DNA from: Rhizobium aethiopicum
GTDB lineage: Bacteria > Pseudomonadota > Alphaproteobacteria > Rhizobiales > Rhizobiaceae
Direction of reading: 5' to 3'
NCBI RefSeq assembly: GCF_900094625.1
Contig: NZ_FMAJ01000007.1
Location: 298,726-362,725, forward strand
Length of the DNA stretch: 64,000 nucleotides
Shown: in pieces, positions 27,102 through 36,656 of the stretch
How positions within the stretch are numbered: position 1 is the stretch's first letter
How the letters are laid out: each line of letters starts with the position of its first letter
Notes under the pieces: model-generated
Seen by the model: only the letters and a program-made list of their open reading frames with translations
Told to the model about the DNA's origin: nothing
Databases searched by the model: none
Program-made: the position numbers and the translations under genes

Positions 27102-28412
27102 TTATTTAATGTAGCCGGCTTTGGTCATTTCGCGCGTTGCCAGCTGCTGTGCGCTCTGCAACGCCTGGTCGACCGAAATCTGGCCGGCAAGGGCTGCCGA
27201 GAACTGCTGGCCCACCGCCGTGCCGATGCCCTGGAATTCGGGGATCGCCACGAACTGGACACCAACATAGGGGACCGGCTTGACGGTCGGCTTTGTCGGA
27301 TCGGCCGAGTTGATCGAATCGAGCGTCATCTTGGCGAAGGGAGCAGCCTTCTGGTACTCCGCATTCGCATAAAGCGAGGTGCGGGTGCCGGGAGGTGCGT
27401 TCAGCCAGCCTTCCTTTTGGGCAACGAGGTTGGTGTAGTCCTTGCTCGTTGCCCAGGCGACGAATTTCTCGGCGGCTTCGACCTTCTGCGAGCCTGCCGG
27501 AATGGCGAGATTCCAGGCCCAGAGCCAGTTGCCGCGCTTGCCTAGGCCCTTGTCCGGGGCGAGCGCGAAGCCGACCTTGTCGGAAACCGTGGATTCCTTC
27601 GGGTTGCTGACGAAGGAGGCAGCAACGGTCGCATCGATCCACATGCCGCACTTGCCGGTCTGGAACAGCGCCAGGTTTTCGTTGAAGCCGTTCGAAGAAG
27701 CGCCCGGAGGGCCGGCGTCCTTCATCAGCTTGACGTAGAAGTCCAAAGCCTCCTTCCACTCAGGCTGATCGAACTGCGGCTTCCAGCTTTCATCGAACCA
27801 GCGCGCTCCGAAGGAGTTTGACATGGCGGTCAGGAAGGCCATGTTCTCGCCCCAGCCGGCCTTGCCGCGCAGGCAGATGCCATAGATTTCCTTGTCCTTG
27901 TTGGTGATCTTGCGGGCAGCATCCGCAACGAAGTCCCAGGTCGGGGCGTCCGGCATCTTCAGGCCGGCGGCGTCGAACAGATCCTTGCGGTACATGACCA
28001 TCGAGCTTTCGCCGTAGAACGGCGCAGCATAGAGTTTGCCGTCCGTGGTCAGGCCGCTGCGGATTGCCGGCAGCAGGTCGTCGACGTCGTAGTTGGCGCC
28101 GAGATTGTCGAGCGGCAGCAGCCAGCCCTGCTTTGACCAGATCGGAACCTCGTAGGTGCCGATCGTCAGAACGTCGTACTGGCCGCCCTTGGTCGCGATG
28201 TCGGTCGTAACCTTCTGGCGCAGCACATTTTCTTCGAGGGTGACCCATTCAAGATCGATGCCGGGATTCTTCGCCTTGAAATCATCCGTCAGCTTCTGCA
28301 TCCGGATCATGTCGCCGTTGTTGACGGTCGCGATTGTCAGCGTCTCGGCCGAAGCCATGCCGGCAAACGCCAATGCTGAGCAGGCGCCCAGCAGGAAAGT
28401 TCTCAATGTCAT
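27102..28412 (-). CDS. smoE: Polyol-binding periplasmic protein (SmoE-like)
   Basis: 436 residues, the length of SmoE. The signal peptide (about 1-22, ending GMASA) precedes a family 1 extracellular solute-binding fold with LTIATVNNGDMIRMQKLTDDF, GTYEVPIWSKQGWLLPLD and APFYGESSMVMYRKDL. It delivers sorbitol, mannitol or a related polyol to the SmoFGK complex. GGGAGGAAG lies just before the ATG. It is the first gene of the operon that continues through smoFGK, mtlK, the HAD hydrolase and the kinase. Confidence 0.88.
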   Translation of the reverse strand: MTLRTFLLGACSALAFAGMASAETLTIATVNNGDMIRMQKLTDDFKAKNPGIDLEWVTLEENVLRQKVTTDIATKGGQYDVLTIGTYEVPIWSKQGWLLPLDNLGANYDVDDLLPAIRSGLTTDGKLYAAPFYGESSMVMYRKDLFDAAGLKMPDAPTWDFVADAARKITNKDKEIYGICLRGKAGWGENMAFLTAMSNSFGARWFDESWKPQFDQPEWKEALDFYVKLMKDAGPPGASSNGFNENLALFQTGKCGMWIDATVAASFVSNPKESTVSDKVGFALAPDKGLGKRGNWLWAWNLAIPAGSQKVEAAEKFVAWATSKDYTNLVAQKEGWLNAPPGTRTSLYANAEYQKAAPFAKMTLDSINSADPTKPTVKPVPYVGVQFVAIPEFQGIGTAVGQQFSAALAGQISVDQALQSAQQLATREMTKAGYIK

Positions 28413-28436
28413 ATCTTCCTCCCAGAAGACGAGATG

Positions 28437-28455
28437 TGAGCATTCGCTTTGCTCA
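28437..28455. promoter_or_regulatory. Operator candidate at the smoE promoter
   Basis: TGAGCA (28437-28442), seven bases, TGCTCA (28450-28455). It lies at and just after the predicted transcription start of smoE, where a bound SorC-type regulator would block transcription. The same half-site recurs at 28550-28574. Confidence 0.5.
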
Positions 28456-28461
28456 TGGGCA

Positions 28462-28490
28462 ATTACTCACCACGGGGCGAAAAATGTCAA
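28462..28490 (-). promoter_or_regulatory. Sigma-70-type promoter of smoE
   Basis: On the minus strand TTGACA (28490-28485), 17 bases, AGTAAT (28467-28462). The -35 box is perfect and the -10 box matches in 4 of 6 positions. Confidence 0.5.
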
Positions 28491-28549
28491 TCGCAATCGT
28501 TGCTGCGATGCCGAAGGCGGCAGTCTTCTATTTGATTTGATTGGAATAT

Positions 28550-28574
28550 TTTTTGCTCAGCTTTTGAGCAAAAA
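28550..28574. promoter_or_regulatory. 10-bp inverted repeat over the regulator stop codon
   Basis: Arms TTTTTGCTCA (28550-28559) and TGAGCAAAAA (28565-28574), five-base loop, overlapping the last codons of the SorC-type gene. It shares TGAGCA/TGCTCA with the site at 28437-28455; the centres are about 116 bases apart, near eleven helical turns. It could be a second operator for DNA looping. On the minus strand it could also act as a terminator, since the right arm ends in A/T-rich DNA. Confidence 0.5.
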
Positions 28575-29510
28575 CTCAGCCGTTTCCTCGTCGGTAATCA
28601 GAGCGTTGATTTGGTGGCCGACGACGGCAGCGCGGATTGCCTTGAATTTGCGTTTGCCTTTGGCAAGCCCGATGACCATCGATGCCTCGCGTGACGGGAT
28701 CGGCGCCGAGGCGACGCGCTCGTTGATCGGGTTGTCGAGCAGCTTGCCGTCGACATCGAAGATCCAGCCGCAGATTTCGCCGACGGCGCCCCCGCGCATC
28801 AGCTCCATCATCTCGTCCTTCTCGAGAAAACCGTCGACGCAGAGCGGCCCGTCGATGCCGAGCTCGCCGATGCCGACGAAGGTGACGTCGGCCTGGGCGC
28901 TCATGTCGAGCGTCGAGCGCACCAGCTGTTGGCCATGCAGAAGCTCCCGTTCCTCGGCCGAGGTCACGAGCACCGGCAGCGGCATAGGATAGTGCCGCGC
29001 CTTGACCGCATCCGCCATGCTGAAGATGACGTTGTAATAGGCGGCCGACCCATCAGGCGCGATGTTGCCGGTGAGCGAGACAATCCGGTGATTGGGACAT
29101 TCGATCGCCGGAAGCTGGTCGACGGCCGCCTTCAGCGTGCGGCCGGTACCGACCGCCAGCACGATCGGTTCCGGCCGCTTCAGCCAGCGCTCGATCTCGG
29201 CCGCGGCCGCTTCGGCGATGCCGACGGTGGTCGATGAGGAACTCGCATCGCTCGGCACCACCTCCACATGTTTCAGCCCGAATTTCCGCCGCAGCTGATT
29301 GGCAAGCTCGAGGCAGGCGGCGATCGGATGATCGAGCCGCACCTTGATCAGACGCTCGGCGACTGCAAGCGATACCAGCCGCTGCGCCGATTGCCGTGAA
29401 ATACCCATCGCGGCGGCGATTTCATCCTGCGTGCGCCCGGCGACGTAATAAAGCCAGCCGGCACGCGCCGCATCGTCGAGCCGTGCAGGGGTCTCGGATC
29501 TTTTTGCCAT
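28557..29510 (-). CDS. SorC-type regulator of the polyol operon (SmoC-like)
   Basis: 317 residues from ATG 29510 (MAKRSETPARLDDAARAG); a further upstream in-frame ATG lacks support. The helix-turn-helix is RTQDEIAAAMGISRQSAQRLVSLA (about 27-50). A sugar-binding SorC domain fills the rest, with LAVGTGRTLKAAVDQL and the VGIGELGIDGPL loop. It lies directly upstream of smoE on the same strand, with a separate smoE promoter in the 144-base gap. It most likely controls the operon in response to a polyol or its phosphate through the TGAGCA sites. Confidence 0.88.
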   Translation of the reverse strand: MAKRSETPARLDDAARAGWLYYVAGRTQDEIAAAMGISRQSAQRLVSLAVAERLIKVRLDHPIAACLELANQLRRKFGLKHVEVVPSDASSSSTTVGIAEAAAAEIERWLKRPEPIVLAVGTGRTLKAAVDQLPAIECPNHRIVSLTGNIAPDGSAAYYNVIFSMADAVKARHYPMPLPVLVTSAEERELLHGQQLVRSTLDMSAQADVTFVGIGELGIDGPLCVDGFLEKDEMMELMRGGAVGEICGWIFDVDGKLLDNPINERVASAPIPSREASMVIGLAKGKRKFKAIRAAVVGHQINALITDEETAEFLLKS

Positions 29511-29624
29511 ATGATGCCTACCGCGCAAAATGAGCCGGCTTGCCGCCACCGGCATGATGTGAGTCTCTATCGCGCCAGATCAAAACAAAATTCCGGGAAA
29601 TGTCGAGCCCGTTGGCGACACCGC

Positions 29625-30284
29625 TCAGGCAAACCATTGCATGATGAAATAAATCGACGCCTTCGCCAGACCGTAAATCACGCCGCCGGCGATGACGAGC
29701 GACACCGTCGTCATGATGAAGCCGATGAGTGCGAAGAGCCCGTCACGGCCCATAATGCCGAAAGCGAAGACCGAGATGGTGATCGCCGGCAGGATGTTGC
29801 CAAGCGGAACCGGCAGCACCAGCACGATCGAAAGCAGCAGACAGGCGAGGCCGGCGAAATATTCCGCCGGCGGCTCGGCGAAGATCGCAAGCCTCGGCTT
29901 CAGCATGCGCTCGGCCCAAGCGAGCCAGCGATGAACGCGCCCGACAATGGTCTCGAAGTCCTCCCGCCGCATCGAGCGGTTTGCAATCGCCTTCGGCAGC
30001 CAGGGTTTGAGCCCGAAGGTCAGTTGCACCGCCAGGAAAACCAAAGGCGCGCCGAGCACGGCCGAGGTTCCGGGCGGTGTCGGAAAGGCGTTCGGCAGCG
30101 CAAAGATCAGCATCAGCGCGCTGATCGCCCTGTCGCCCATCGTCTGGAACAGGTCGCCGATCGAAATCCATTCCCGGCTCTGGTCGGCAGCCAGCTGCCG
30201 CAAGACGGCTGAAAGGCGGCGGCCTTTGGGACGTGGCGGACGTGGTCTTCTGCGTCTGTTGGAATCGGCGTTTTCGATGGTCAT
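29625..30284 (-). CDS. exoD: ExoD-family membrane protein
   Basis: 219 residues from ATG 30284 (MTIENADSNRRRR); the open frame extends upstream with no family-like sequence. After a basic, Pro-rich N-terminus come ISIGDLFQTMGDRAISALMLIFALPNAFPTPPGTSAVLGAPLVFLA and a set of four to five membrane helices, the pattern of ExoD (exopolysaccharide synthesis) proteins. In Sinorhizobium, exoD mutants are alkali-sensitive and impaired in nodule invasion; the biochemical activity is unknown. No other exo gene is near. It diverges from the ROK kinase gene. Confidence 0.85.
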   Translation of the reverse strand: MTIENADSNRRRRPRPPRPKGRRLSAVLRQLAADQSREWISIGDLFQTMGDRAISALMLIFALPNAFPTPPGTSAVLGAPLVFLAVQLTFGLKPWLPKAIANRSMRREDFETIVGRVHRWLAWAERMLKPRLAIFAEPPAEYFAGLACLLLSIVLVLPVPLGNILPAITISVFAFGIMGRDGLFALIGFIMTTVSLVIAGGVIYGLAKASIYFIMQWFA

Positions 30285-30508
30285 GATACCGGTGAATGGT
30301 GGAAATGTCGGGCTGAATTCTGGCGAGGCAATATGCCAATTGAATGACTTACGAGGCAGAAATTGTGGCGCGGCGTCGATCATGTCCACCTCGTTCATCC
30401 GGTGCGGCATCATACGGCACAACCTGGCCCGACCGCGAATGAAGGCTTGTATTTCCCCGCCAACAGTGCGAGCAGACACCAAAGACCCAAAGAGATGGCG
30501 GGGTGGCA

Positions 30509-31426
30509 ATGATCATTTCATTCGACATCGGCGGCTCCGCCATCAAGGGCGGCATCGCCCGCTCCGAAAAGGACATCGTCCCCCTCGGCCGCCGGCCGAC
30601 ACCGAAGGAGGATTTCTCCGCTTTTGTCGAGACCCTTCGCGACATCATCGCCGAGACCGGCGAAGAGCCGAGCCGCATTGCCCTCTCCATCGCCGGCGTC
30701 GTCGATCCCGATACGCAGCGGCTGACCTGCGCCAATATTCCGTGCATCCACGGCCGCACGCTGGCCGCCGACCTCGAAGCCGAACTCGGACTGCCGGTAC
30801 TGATCGCCAATGACGCCGACTGCTTCGCCATGGCCGAAGCCGGCCTCGGCGCTGGCCGAGGACACCGCATCGTCTTCGGCGCCATCCTCGGCACCGGCGT
30901 CGGCGGTGGCCTTGTCGCCGAGGGGCGTCTCGTCAACGAGGCCGGTGGTTTCGCCGGTGAATGGGGTCATGGCCCGATCATCGCCTCGGCGGCCGGAAAT
31001 CCGTCCGTCGCCATTCCCGCCTATGCCTGCGGCTGCGGCCAGAAGGGCTGCGTCGACACCATCGGCGGCGCCCGCGGGTTGGAGCGCTTGCACAAAACAT
31101 TGCATGATCTCGACCTTTCGAGCGAAGAGATCATCGATGCGTGGCGGCAAGGGGAGAAGAAAGCGACGCGCACGATCAACGTCTATGTCGATCTCGTCGC
31201 CTCGCCCTTGGCGCTGACGATCAACATAACCGGCGCCACCATCGTTCCGGTCGGGGGCGGGCTTTCCAATGTCGAGCCGCTGCTGGCCGAGCTCGACCAG
31301 GCGGTGCGCGGCCGCACCCTGCGCAAGTTCGACCGTCCGCTGGTGGTGCCCAGCCAATGCCGCATCGAACCCGGCCTGATCGGCGCCGCGCTGCTGGGGC
31401 TGAAGGCTGAAGCAGCCGTGCTTTAA
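30509..31426 (+). CDS. ROK-family sugar kinase, probably N-acetylglucosamine kinase
   Basis: 305 residues from ATG 30509 (MIISFDIGGSAIKGGIA); GTG 30503 is an alternative. The N-terminal phosphate loop DIGGSAIKGG, catalytic Asp in NDAD (101-104), EWGH (151-154) and the zinc site CGCGQKGC (Cys174, Cys176, Cys181 with His154) are all in place. The convergent neighbour is a GH20 hexosaminidase, so the most likely reaction is phosphorylation of N-acetylglucosamine released from chitobiose or cell-wall sugars. Glucose or N-acetylmannosamine remain possible. Its stop overlaps the end of the GH20 gene by four bases. Confidence 0.82.
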   Translation: MIISFDIGGSAIKGGIARSEKDIVPLGRRPTPKEDFSAFVETLRDIIAETGEEPSRIALSIAGVVDPDTQRLTCANIPCIHGRTLAADLEAELGLPVLIANDADCFAMAEAGLGAGRGHRIVFGAILGTGVGGGLVAEGRLVNEAGGFAGEWGHGPIIASAAGNPSVAIPAYACGCGQKGCVDTIGGARGLERLHKTLHDLDLSSEEIIDAWRQGEKKATRTINVYVDLVASPLALTINITGATIVPVGGGLSNVEPLLAELDQAVRGRTLRKFDRPLVVPSQCRIEPGLIGAALLGLKAEAAVL

Positions 31427-33333
31427 AGTACCGGCCACATCCGCACGATCGCAGCAAACCGGTCCCAGTCTTTGCGTTCCAATGAGGTCCACGCGGCTTC
31501 AGCGACTGCCGAAAGCCGCGGAAAGACCAGCCGGTTGAAATAGGCGCGTGAGAGGAAGTTTTCAGTCCAGATGCACGCCTGGATGCCGCGCATCTTTTCC
31601 CGCAGCGCTTCCGGCAATTCGCCCTCGGCCTCGTAAGCATAGGTATGTTCCGGCGGTGCATGGCCCGCCCAGCTCGCACCGGGCTCCTCCCAGGCTTCAT
31701 CCTGCGCCATGTCGAGATAATAGGCTTGGCCAGGCGTCATCACCACGTCGTAACCTTGCTGCGCCAGCTCGATCCCGACCGCAGGCTTTTCCCAGGCCAT
31801 CAACAACGTGCCGTCGCGATCGACGCCGCCGCCATGCGAGACCTCGTTCCAGCCGGCAAGCTTCCTGCCGCGCTTCGACAGCATCGTCTTGATGCGCTTC
31901 AGGAAATAGGATTGCAGCTCGGCCGTGCCGGCAAGTTTCTCCCGCTCCATCAAAGCCCTGCAGAGCGGCGAGGAAAGCCAGGCGCCATTCGCCACCTCGT
32001 CGCCGCCGATATGGATATATTCGCCGGGAAACAGTGAGGCCATCTCGTCGAACACCTCGCCGAGAAATTCATAGGTGAATTCGACCGCCGGGTTGAGGGC
32101 GTTGTTGGGATAACCCTGCACCGCGCGGTAGCTTTCCGGCGCCTCCTGCCCGTCGACGAGTGCGGGCAGCGAGAACAGCGTCGCGGTGCTATGGCCGGGA
32201 ACGTCGATCTCCGGCACCACCTCGATATGCAGCGCCGAGGCATGCGCGACGATCCGCCTGACATCCTCCTGCGTGTAATGGCCGGAGCGCGGCTCCGCCC
32301 CGTCGCCAAGCTGCGGCACGAGCATCTGGTCCGGCCCGCGCCGCGCGCCGATCTCCGTAAGCTCCGGATAGGCCTTGACCTCCAGCCGCCAGGCTTCGTC
32401 GTCGGTCAGGTGCCAATGAAAGATGTTGAGCTTGTTCCAGGCAAGAATATCGATCAGCCGCATGACGTCCGTGACCGGAAAAAACTGCCTGGCCACATCG
32501 AGATGGCAACCGCGCCAGTCATATCGCGGTTGGTCGGCGATCGTGCCGAAATTCGGGAATTTGAAGCGCTCCCGATCGGCACGCGCGCCGTGCATCAGTT
32601 GCGCCAGACTGATCAACCCATAGTGCTGGCCCGCCTTATCTGCGCTGGAGAGCACGACCTCCTGCGCGGCAAATCGTAATTCGTAGGCGAACGCAGCGAT
32701 CGACGATTCGGTGACGAAACGAATGACGCGCCCGCCCTTTACGGCGCTGAGCGAGAATGGCACGTTTTCGGCCGGAAAGAGCCGCTGGTAGAGCGACAGA
32801 ACCAGGGACAACGCCTTAACCGCCTCGGGCGGTGTCCTCTCGTCCGGAAAAAGGACGACCGGCAGCTCTCCCGCCTTCAACCCAAGCGCCAGCGGCCAGG
32901 GCAGCAGCGAATATGGCTCCTCCGCGCGGCCCGACGGCAGAAGCGGCGGCGCCGCACCGCCATCCCGGCCTTCGAGAATGAGATCGCCGAAACCGACGGG
33001 AAGATGGCGCCCGTCGCCAAGTGTGAGATAGGCCGATTTGACGCCCGATGTCGCATGTTTCGGCTCCCGGGTCAGCCCTTCGACGGTAAACCGCCAGCAC
33101 CCGCCCGGCGGCACGCTCAGCCCCTCGGGCGGCAGGAATTCATGAAAATGCGCGATCTGCCGCTTGAGGCTGCCGCCGTCGCAGACATGCGTGTCGGCAG
33201 CCCGCGTCTCCGACGTATAGGCGAGCGAGAAGCCGGAAAGAGGCTCGGAGGAAAGGTTGAAGAGCGTTAAGGTCAAGCGCCCGAAACCGCCTTCGATCGG
33301 ACGCCAGCTCGTTTCCAGACGATAATCAGCCAT
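31423..33333 (-). CDS. Beta-N-acetylhexosaminidase, GH20
   Basis: 636 residues from ATG 33333 (MADYRLETSWRPIEGG) with GAGGAGG upstream. A carbohydrate-binding-like N-terminal domain (about 1-130) and a GH20b domain precede the TIM barrel that begins near DQPRYDWRGCHLDVARQFFPV. The catalytic pair is Asp445-Glu446 in HIGGDEVANGAW; the substrate-assisted mechanism of the family uses these two. No signal peptide is visible, so it probably acts in the cytoplasm on imported chitobiose-type sugars, feeding the ROK kinase. It is a single gene on its strand. Confidence 0.9.
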   Translation of the reverse strand: MADYRLETSWRPIEGGFGRLTLTLFNLSSEPLSGFSLAYTSETRAADTHVCDGGSLKRQIAHFHEFLPPEGLSVPPGGCWRFTVEGLTREPKHATSGVKSAYLTLGDGRHLPVGFGDLILEGRDGGAAPPLLPSGRAEEPYSLLPWPLALGLKAGELPVVLFPDERTPPEAVKALSLVLSLYQRLFPAENVPFSLSAVKGGRVIRFVTESSIAAFAYELRFAAQEVVLSSADKAGQHYGLISLAQLMHGARADRERFKFPNFGTIADQPRYDWRGCHLDVARQFFPVTDVMRLIDILAWNKLNIFHWHLTDDEAWRLEVKAYPELTEIGARRGPDQMLVPQLGDGAEPRSGHYTQEDVRRIVAHASALHIEVVPEIDVPGHSTATLFSLPALVDGQEAPESYRAVQGYPNNALNPAVEFTYEFLGEVFDEMASLFPGEYIHIGGDEVANGAWLSSPLCRALMEREKLAGTAELQSYFLKRIKTMLSKRGRKLAGWNEVSHGGGVDRDGTLLMAWEKPAVGIELAQQGYDVVMTPGQAYYLDMAQDEAWEEPGASWAGHAPPEHTYAYEAEGELPEALREKMRGIQACIWTENFLSRAYFNRLVFPRLSAVAEAAWTSLERKDWDRFAAIVRMWPVL

Positions 33334-33456
33334 GATCGCGCCCTCCTCGTGGTGAGCGGCCGGGTTCGCGGTGCTCCCCCGGCATGCTTTCACGAGCTTA
33401 GCTTTTTCGAGGCGGCAAGGGAATCGGCGCGAGCCCAGGCGAAGCAACCTCGAAAG

Positions 33457-33482
33457 GAAAACGGCGCGGCTTTCGCCGCGCC
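33457..33482 (-). terminator. Intrinsic terminator of the RND efflux operon
   Basis: On the minus strand GGCGCGGC and GCCGCGCC form a perfect 8-bp stem with a GAAA tetraloop, followed by G and TTTT, five bases beyond the transporter stop codon. Confidence 0.82.
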
Positions 33483-33486
33483 GCCT

Positions 33487-36400
33487 TCACTCGGCTGCCA
33501 ACGCCGGCGGATGTCTGTCATCCGCCTCTTCCTGGACGGCGTCGGCATCCCGCCCTGGCTCGTCCTTCGCCTTCGGCTCGCGGCCGAAGAACAGGGCGTA
33601 ACCGGCGGGCAGAACCAGAATGGTGAGCACTGTGGCAACCAGGATGCCGCCCATCATCGCAAAGGCGAGCGGACCCCAGAAGACGCCGCGGGAGATCGGG
33701 ATCAGCGCCAGCACGGCGGTCAGCGCCGTCAGCATGATCGGCCGGAAACGCCGAACGGCCGCGCCGACGATCGCTTCCTGCCGGTGCATGCCGGCCTTGA
33801 TATCCTGATCGATCTGGTCGACCAGGATGATCGAGTTGCGCATGATGATGCCGAGCAGCGCGATGACGCCGAGGATCGCCACGAAGCCGAAGGGCGCGCC
33901 GCTGATCAGCAAGGCGGCCGCAGCCCCGATGATGCCGAGCGGCCCGGTGGCAAGCACCAGCATCGCCTTGCCGAAATGCTGCAGTTGCACCATCAGCAGC
34001 ACGATGATGACGGCAAGCATGATCGGCGCCTTGGCCGCGATCGACATCTGGCTTTCCGCCGCATCCTCGGCGCCGCCCTGGATCTCGACCTTGTAGCCGG
34101 CAGGCAGGCTGTCGCGCAGGTCCTTCATGTCGGCATACATCTTCATGACAACGTCGTTCGGCTGCACGCCGTCGGGCAGCGTCGCGCGCACCGTGATCGT
34201 CGGCAGTCGGTCGCGCCGCCATTCGATGCCCTGCTCCATGACGGGCACGACCTTGGCGACCTGCGAGACCGGCACGAAGCCGCCGAAATCCGTCGGCACA
34301 TAGACGGAGTTGACGGCCGACAGTAGCGAGCGACTGGCATCCGGCTCGCGGGCTACGATCGAGACCGTCTCCTCGCCGTCGCGGAAATCGTCGAGCGCAG
34401 CGCCGGACATGGCAGTCTGCAGCATCTGGCGCACGCGCTGCGAGGTGACACCCAGCGCCCGGGCGCGGTCCTGATCGATCACCAGCTTCATCGCCGGAAC
34501 CGGCTCCAGCCAGTCGTCATGGATGGCGCCAAGCATCGGATTGGCGGTAAAGCGCGCCTTCACCTGATCGGCAATTTCACGCACTTCCTGGCGGTCAGGT
34601 CCCATGACGCGCATCTGCACCGGCCAGCCTGTGGGCGGGCCGAGGAACAGGCGGTCGACCTTGCCGCGAACGTCGGGGAAATCTTCCGCAAGGATGGTGC
34701 GCAGCTTGACAATCAGCCGTTCGCGCGCCGGTTCGTCCTTCGCCATGACCAGAAGCTGGGCGAAGTTCGGATTGCGCAGCTGCTGGTCGAGCGGCAGGAA
34801 GAAGCGTGGTGCACCTTCGCCGATATAGGTTGCGATGAACCGCTTATCGGGGTCGTCCATCATCTTCGCTTCGAGCGCCTTTGCCTGCACCTCGACTTCC
34901 CGAATGCTGGTGCCTTCGGGCAACCAGAGATCGACGAGGATCTCAGGCCGCGAGGATTGCGGGAAGAAATTCTGCGGGATGAACTGGAACGCCCAGAGGC
35001 TGGTGACGAATGTCCCGAGCGTCAACAGCAGTACGATGACCCGATGGCGAACCGCCCAGCCGACCGTGCCGCGCAGCCGGCGATAGAAGCCCGTGTCGAA
35101 AGCGTCGTGATGCTCGCCGGCGTGATGGCGCTGCTTGAGGATCATGTAGCCGAGCCACGGCGTGAAATAGACCGCGACGAACCACGAGGTGACAAGCGCG
35201 ATGCCGACGACGTAGAACAGCGAGCGCACATATTCGCCGGCCGTCGATGCGGCGAAACCCACGGGGATGAAGCCGGCCGTGGTGATCAGCGTGCCGGTCA
35301 GCATCGGGAAGGCGGTCGAGGAATAGGCAAAGCTTGCCGCCTCGATCTTGACCAGCCCCTCCTCCAGCTTTCGCTCCATCATCTCGACGACGATCATCGC
35401 GTCGTCGACCAGCAGGCCGAGCGCGATGATCAGCGCGCCGAGCGAGATGCGCTGCAGGTCGATGCCAAGTTCGTACATCAGCGCGAAGGTGGCGGCGAGG
35501 ACAAGCGGAATGGCGATGGCGATGACGAGGCCCGAGCGCCAGCCGATCGACAGGAAAGAGACGACAAGCACGATGACCAGAGCCTCGCCGAGCGCATGCA
35601 TGAATTCGCTGATCGCATCCGTCACCACGTCGGGCTGGTTGGCGATCTGGTCGACCGCAACACCGTAAGGCAGCGCCTCCTCGAAGCGATGATAGGTCGC
35701 CTCCACGTCTTTGCCGACATCAGTCACGTTGAAGCCCTTGGCCATGACGACGCCGACCTGGACGCTGTCATGGCCGTTGAACCGATATTTGCGCTGGTAG
35801 GGATCTTCGAGCCCGGAACTGACTGTGGCGATATCGCCCAGGCGCGTCACCTGGCCGCCGGCGCGCAGGCGCAACTCGCGGATATCGGCCGCCTTCTTCA
35901 CGTCGCCTTCGACCGAAATGCGCACCGAACGGAGGCCGGTATCGACGGAGCCTGCCGGGTCGACATTGTTCTGGCCCTTGATGGCGTTCTGCAGGTCGAG
36001 GATCGTCAGGCCGCGCTCGGCGAGCGCCTTGGACGAGACGTCGATATAGATTTTTTCCGGCTGGTCGCCGATGATGACCGCCTTCTCGACGCCTGGTGTC
36101 GTCAGCAGCATGTCGCGCGCCTGGATCGCGTATTTCTTCAGTTCCGGATAGGAATAACCCTCGCCGCTGATCGAATGCAGCGTGATGAAAGTATCGCCGA
36201 ACTCATCGTTGAAATAGGGGCCGAGCAGGCCCTGCGGCAGTTCGTTCGCGATGTCGCCGACCTTCTTGCGGACCTGATAGAAGGCATCCGCCACCTCCTG
36301 CGAATTCGTGTCGCCCTGCACCTGCAGGGTGATGATGGCGCTGCCCGCCCGCGTATAGGATTTCACCCAGTCGAGATGTGGCGTTTCCTGCAGCTTGCGC

Positions 36401-36633
36401 TCGATCTTGTTGACGACCTGGTCTTCCATTTCCTGGATGGAAGCACCCGGCCAGAGCGCCTGGACGACCATGACGCGGAAGGTGAATTCGGGATCCTCGC
36501 GCTGGCCCATGCGCATCAGCCCGAGCACGCCGGTGATGATGATCAGCCCGAAGAGGAAACGCGCGATGCTCGGATGTCCGATCGCCCAGCGCGACAGATT
36601 GAAAGGCCGCTTCTCGGTGGTGGTGGCGTCCAT
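33487..36633 (-). CDS. RND-family efflux transporter, inner-membrane pump
   Basis: 1048 residues with the RND layout: one N-terminal helix (ARFLFGLIIITGVLGL), a large periplasmic loop, a block of about six helices, a second periplasmic loop and a final helix block. The proton-relay pair Asp410-Asp411 is present in ALGLLVDDAMIVVEMMER. It exports drugs, metals or metabolites in exchange for protons together with the lipoprotein adaptor encoded 23 bases upstream. No outer-membrane channel gene is adjacent, so it must borrow a TolC-type channel. Substrate unknown. Confidence 0.92.
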   Translation of the reverse strand: MDATTTEKRPFNLSRWAIGHPSIARFLFGLIIITGVLGLMRMGQREDPEFTFRVMVVQALWPGASIQEMEDQVVNKIERKLQETPHLDWVKSYTRAGSAIITLQVQGDTNSQEVADAFYQVRKKVGDIANELPQGLLGPYFNDEFGDTFITLHSISGEGYSYPELKKYAIQARDMLLTTPGVEKAVIIGDQPEKIYIDVSSKALAERGLTILDLQNAIKGQNNVDPAGSVDTGLRSVRISVEGDVKKAADIRELRLRAGGQVTRLGDIATVSSGLEDPYQRKYRFNGHDSVQVGVVMAKGFNVTDVGKDVEATYHRFEEALPYGVAVDQIANQPDVVTDAISEFMHALGEALVIVLVVSFLSIGWRSGLVIAIAIPLVLAATFALMYELGIDLQRISLGALIIALGLLVDDAMIVVEMMERKLEEGLVKIEAASFAYSSTAFPMLTGTLITTAGFIPVGFAASTAGEYVRSLFYVVGIALVTSWFVAVYFTPWLGYMILKQRHHAGEHHDAFDTGFYRRLRGTVGWAVRHRVIVLLLTLGTFVTSLWAFQFIPQNFFPQSSRPEILVDLWLPEGTSIREVEVQAKALEAKMMDDPDKRFIATYIGEGAPRFFLPLDQQLRNPNFAQLLVMAKDEPARERLIVKLRTILAEDFPDVRGKVDRLFLGPPTGWPVQMRVMGPDRQEVREIADQVKARFTANPMLGAIHDDWLEPVPAMKLVIDQDRARALGVTSQRVRQMLQTAMSGAALDDFRDGEETVSIVAREPDASRSLLSAVNSVYVPTDFGGFVPVSQVAKVVPVMEQGIEWRRDRLPTITVRATLPDGVQPNDVVMKMYADMKDLRDSLPAGYKVEIQGGAEDAAESQMSIAAKAPIMLAVIIVLLMVQLQHFGKAMLVLATGPLGIIGAAAALLISGAPFGFVAILGVIALLGIIMRNSIILVDQIDQDIKAGMHRQEAIVGAAVRRFRPIMLTALTAVLALIPISRGVFWGPLAFAMMGGILVATVLTILVLPAGYALFFGREPKAKDEPGRDADAVQEEADDRHPPALAAE

Positions 36634-36656
36634 GGTCTTGTGTCCTTTCGACGCGA

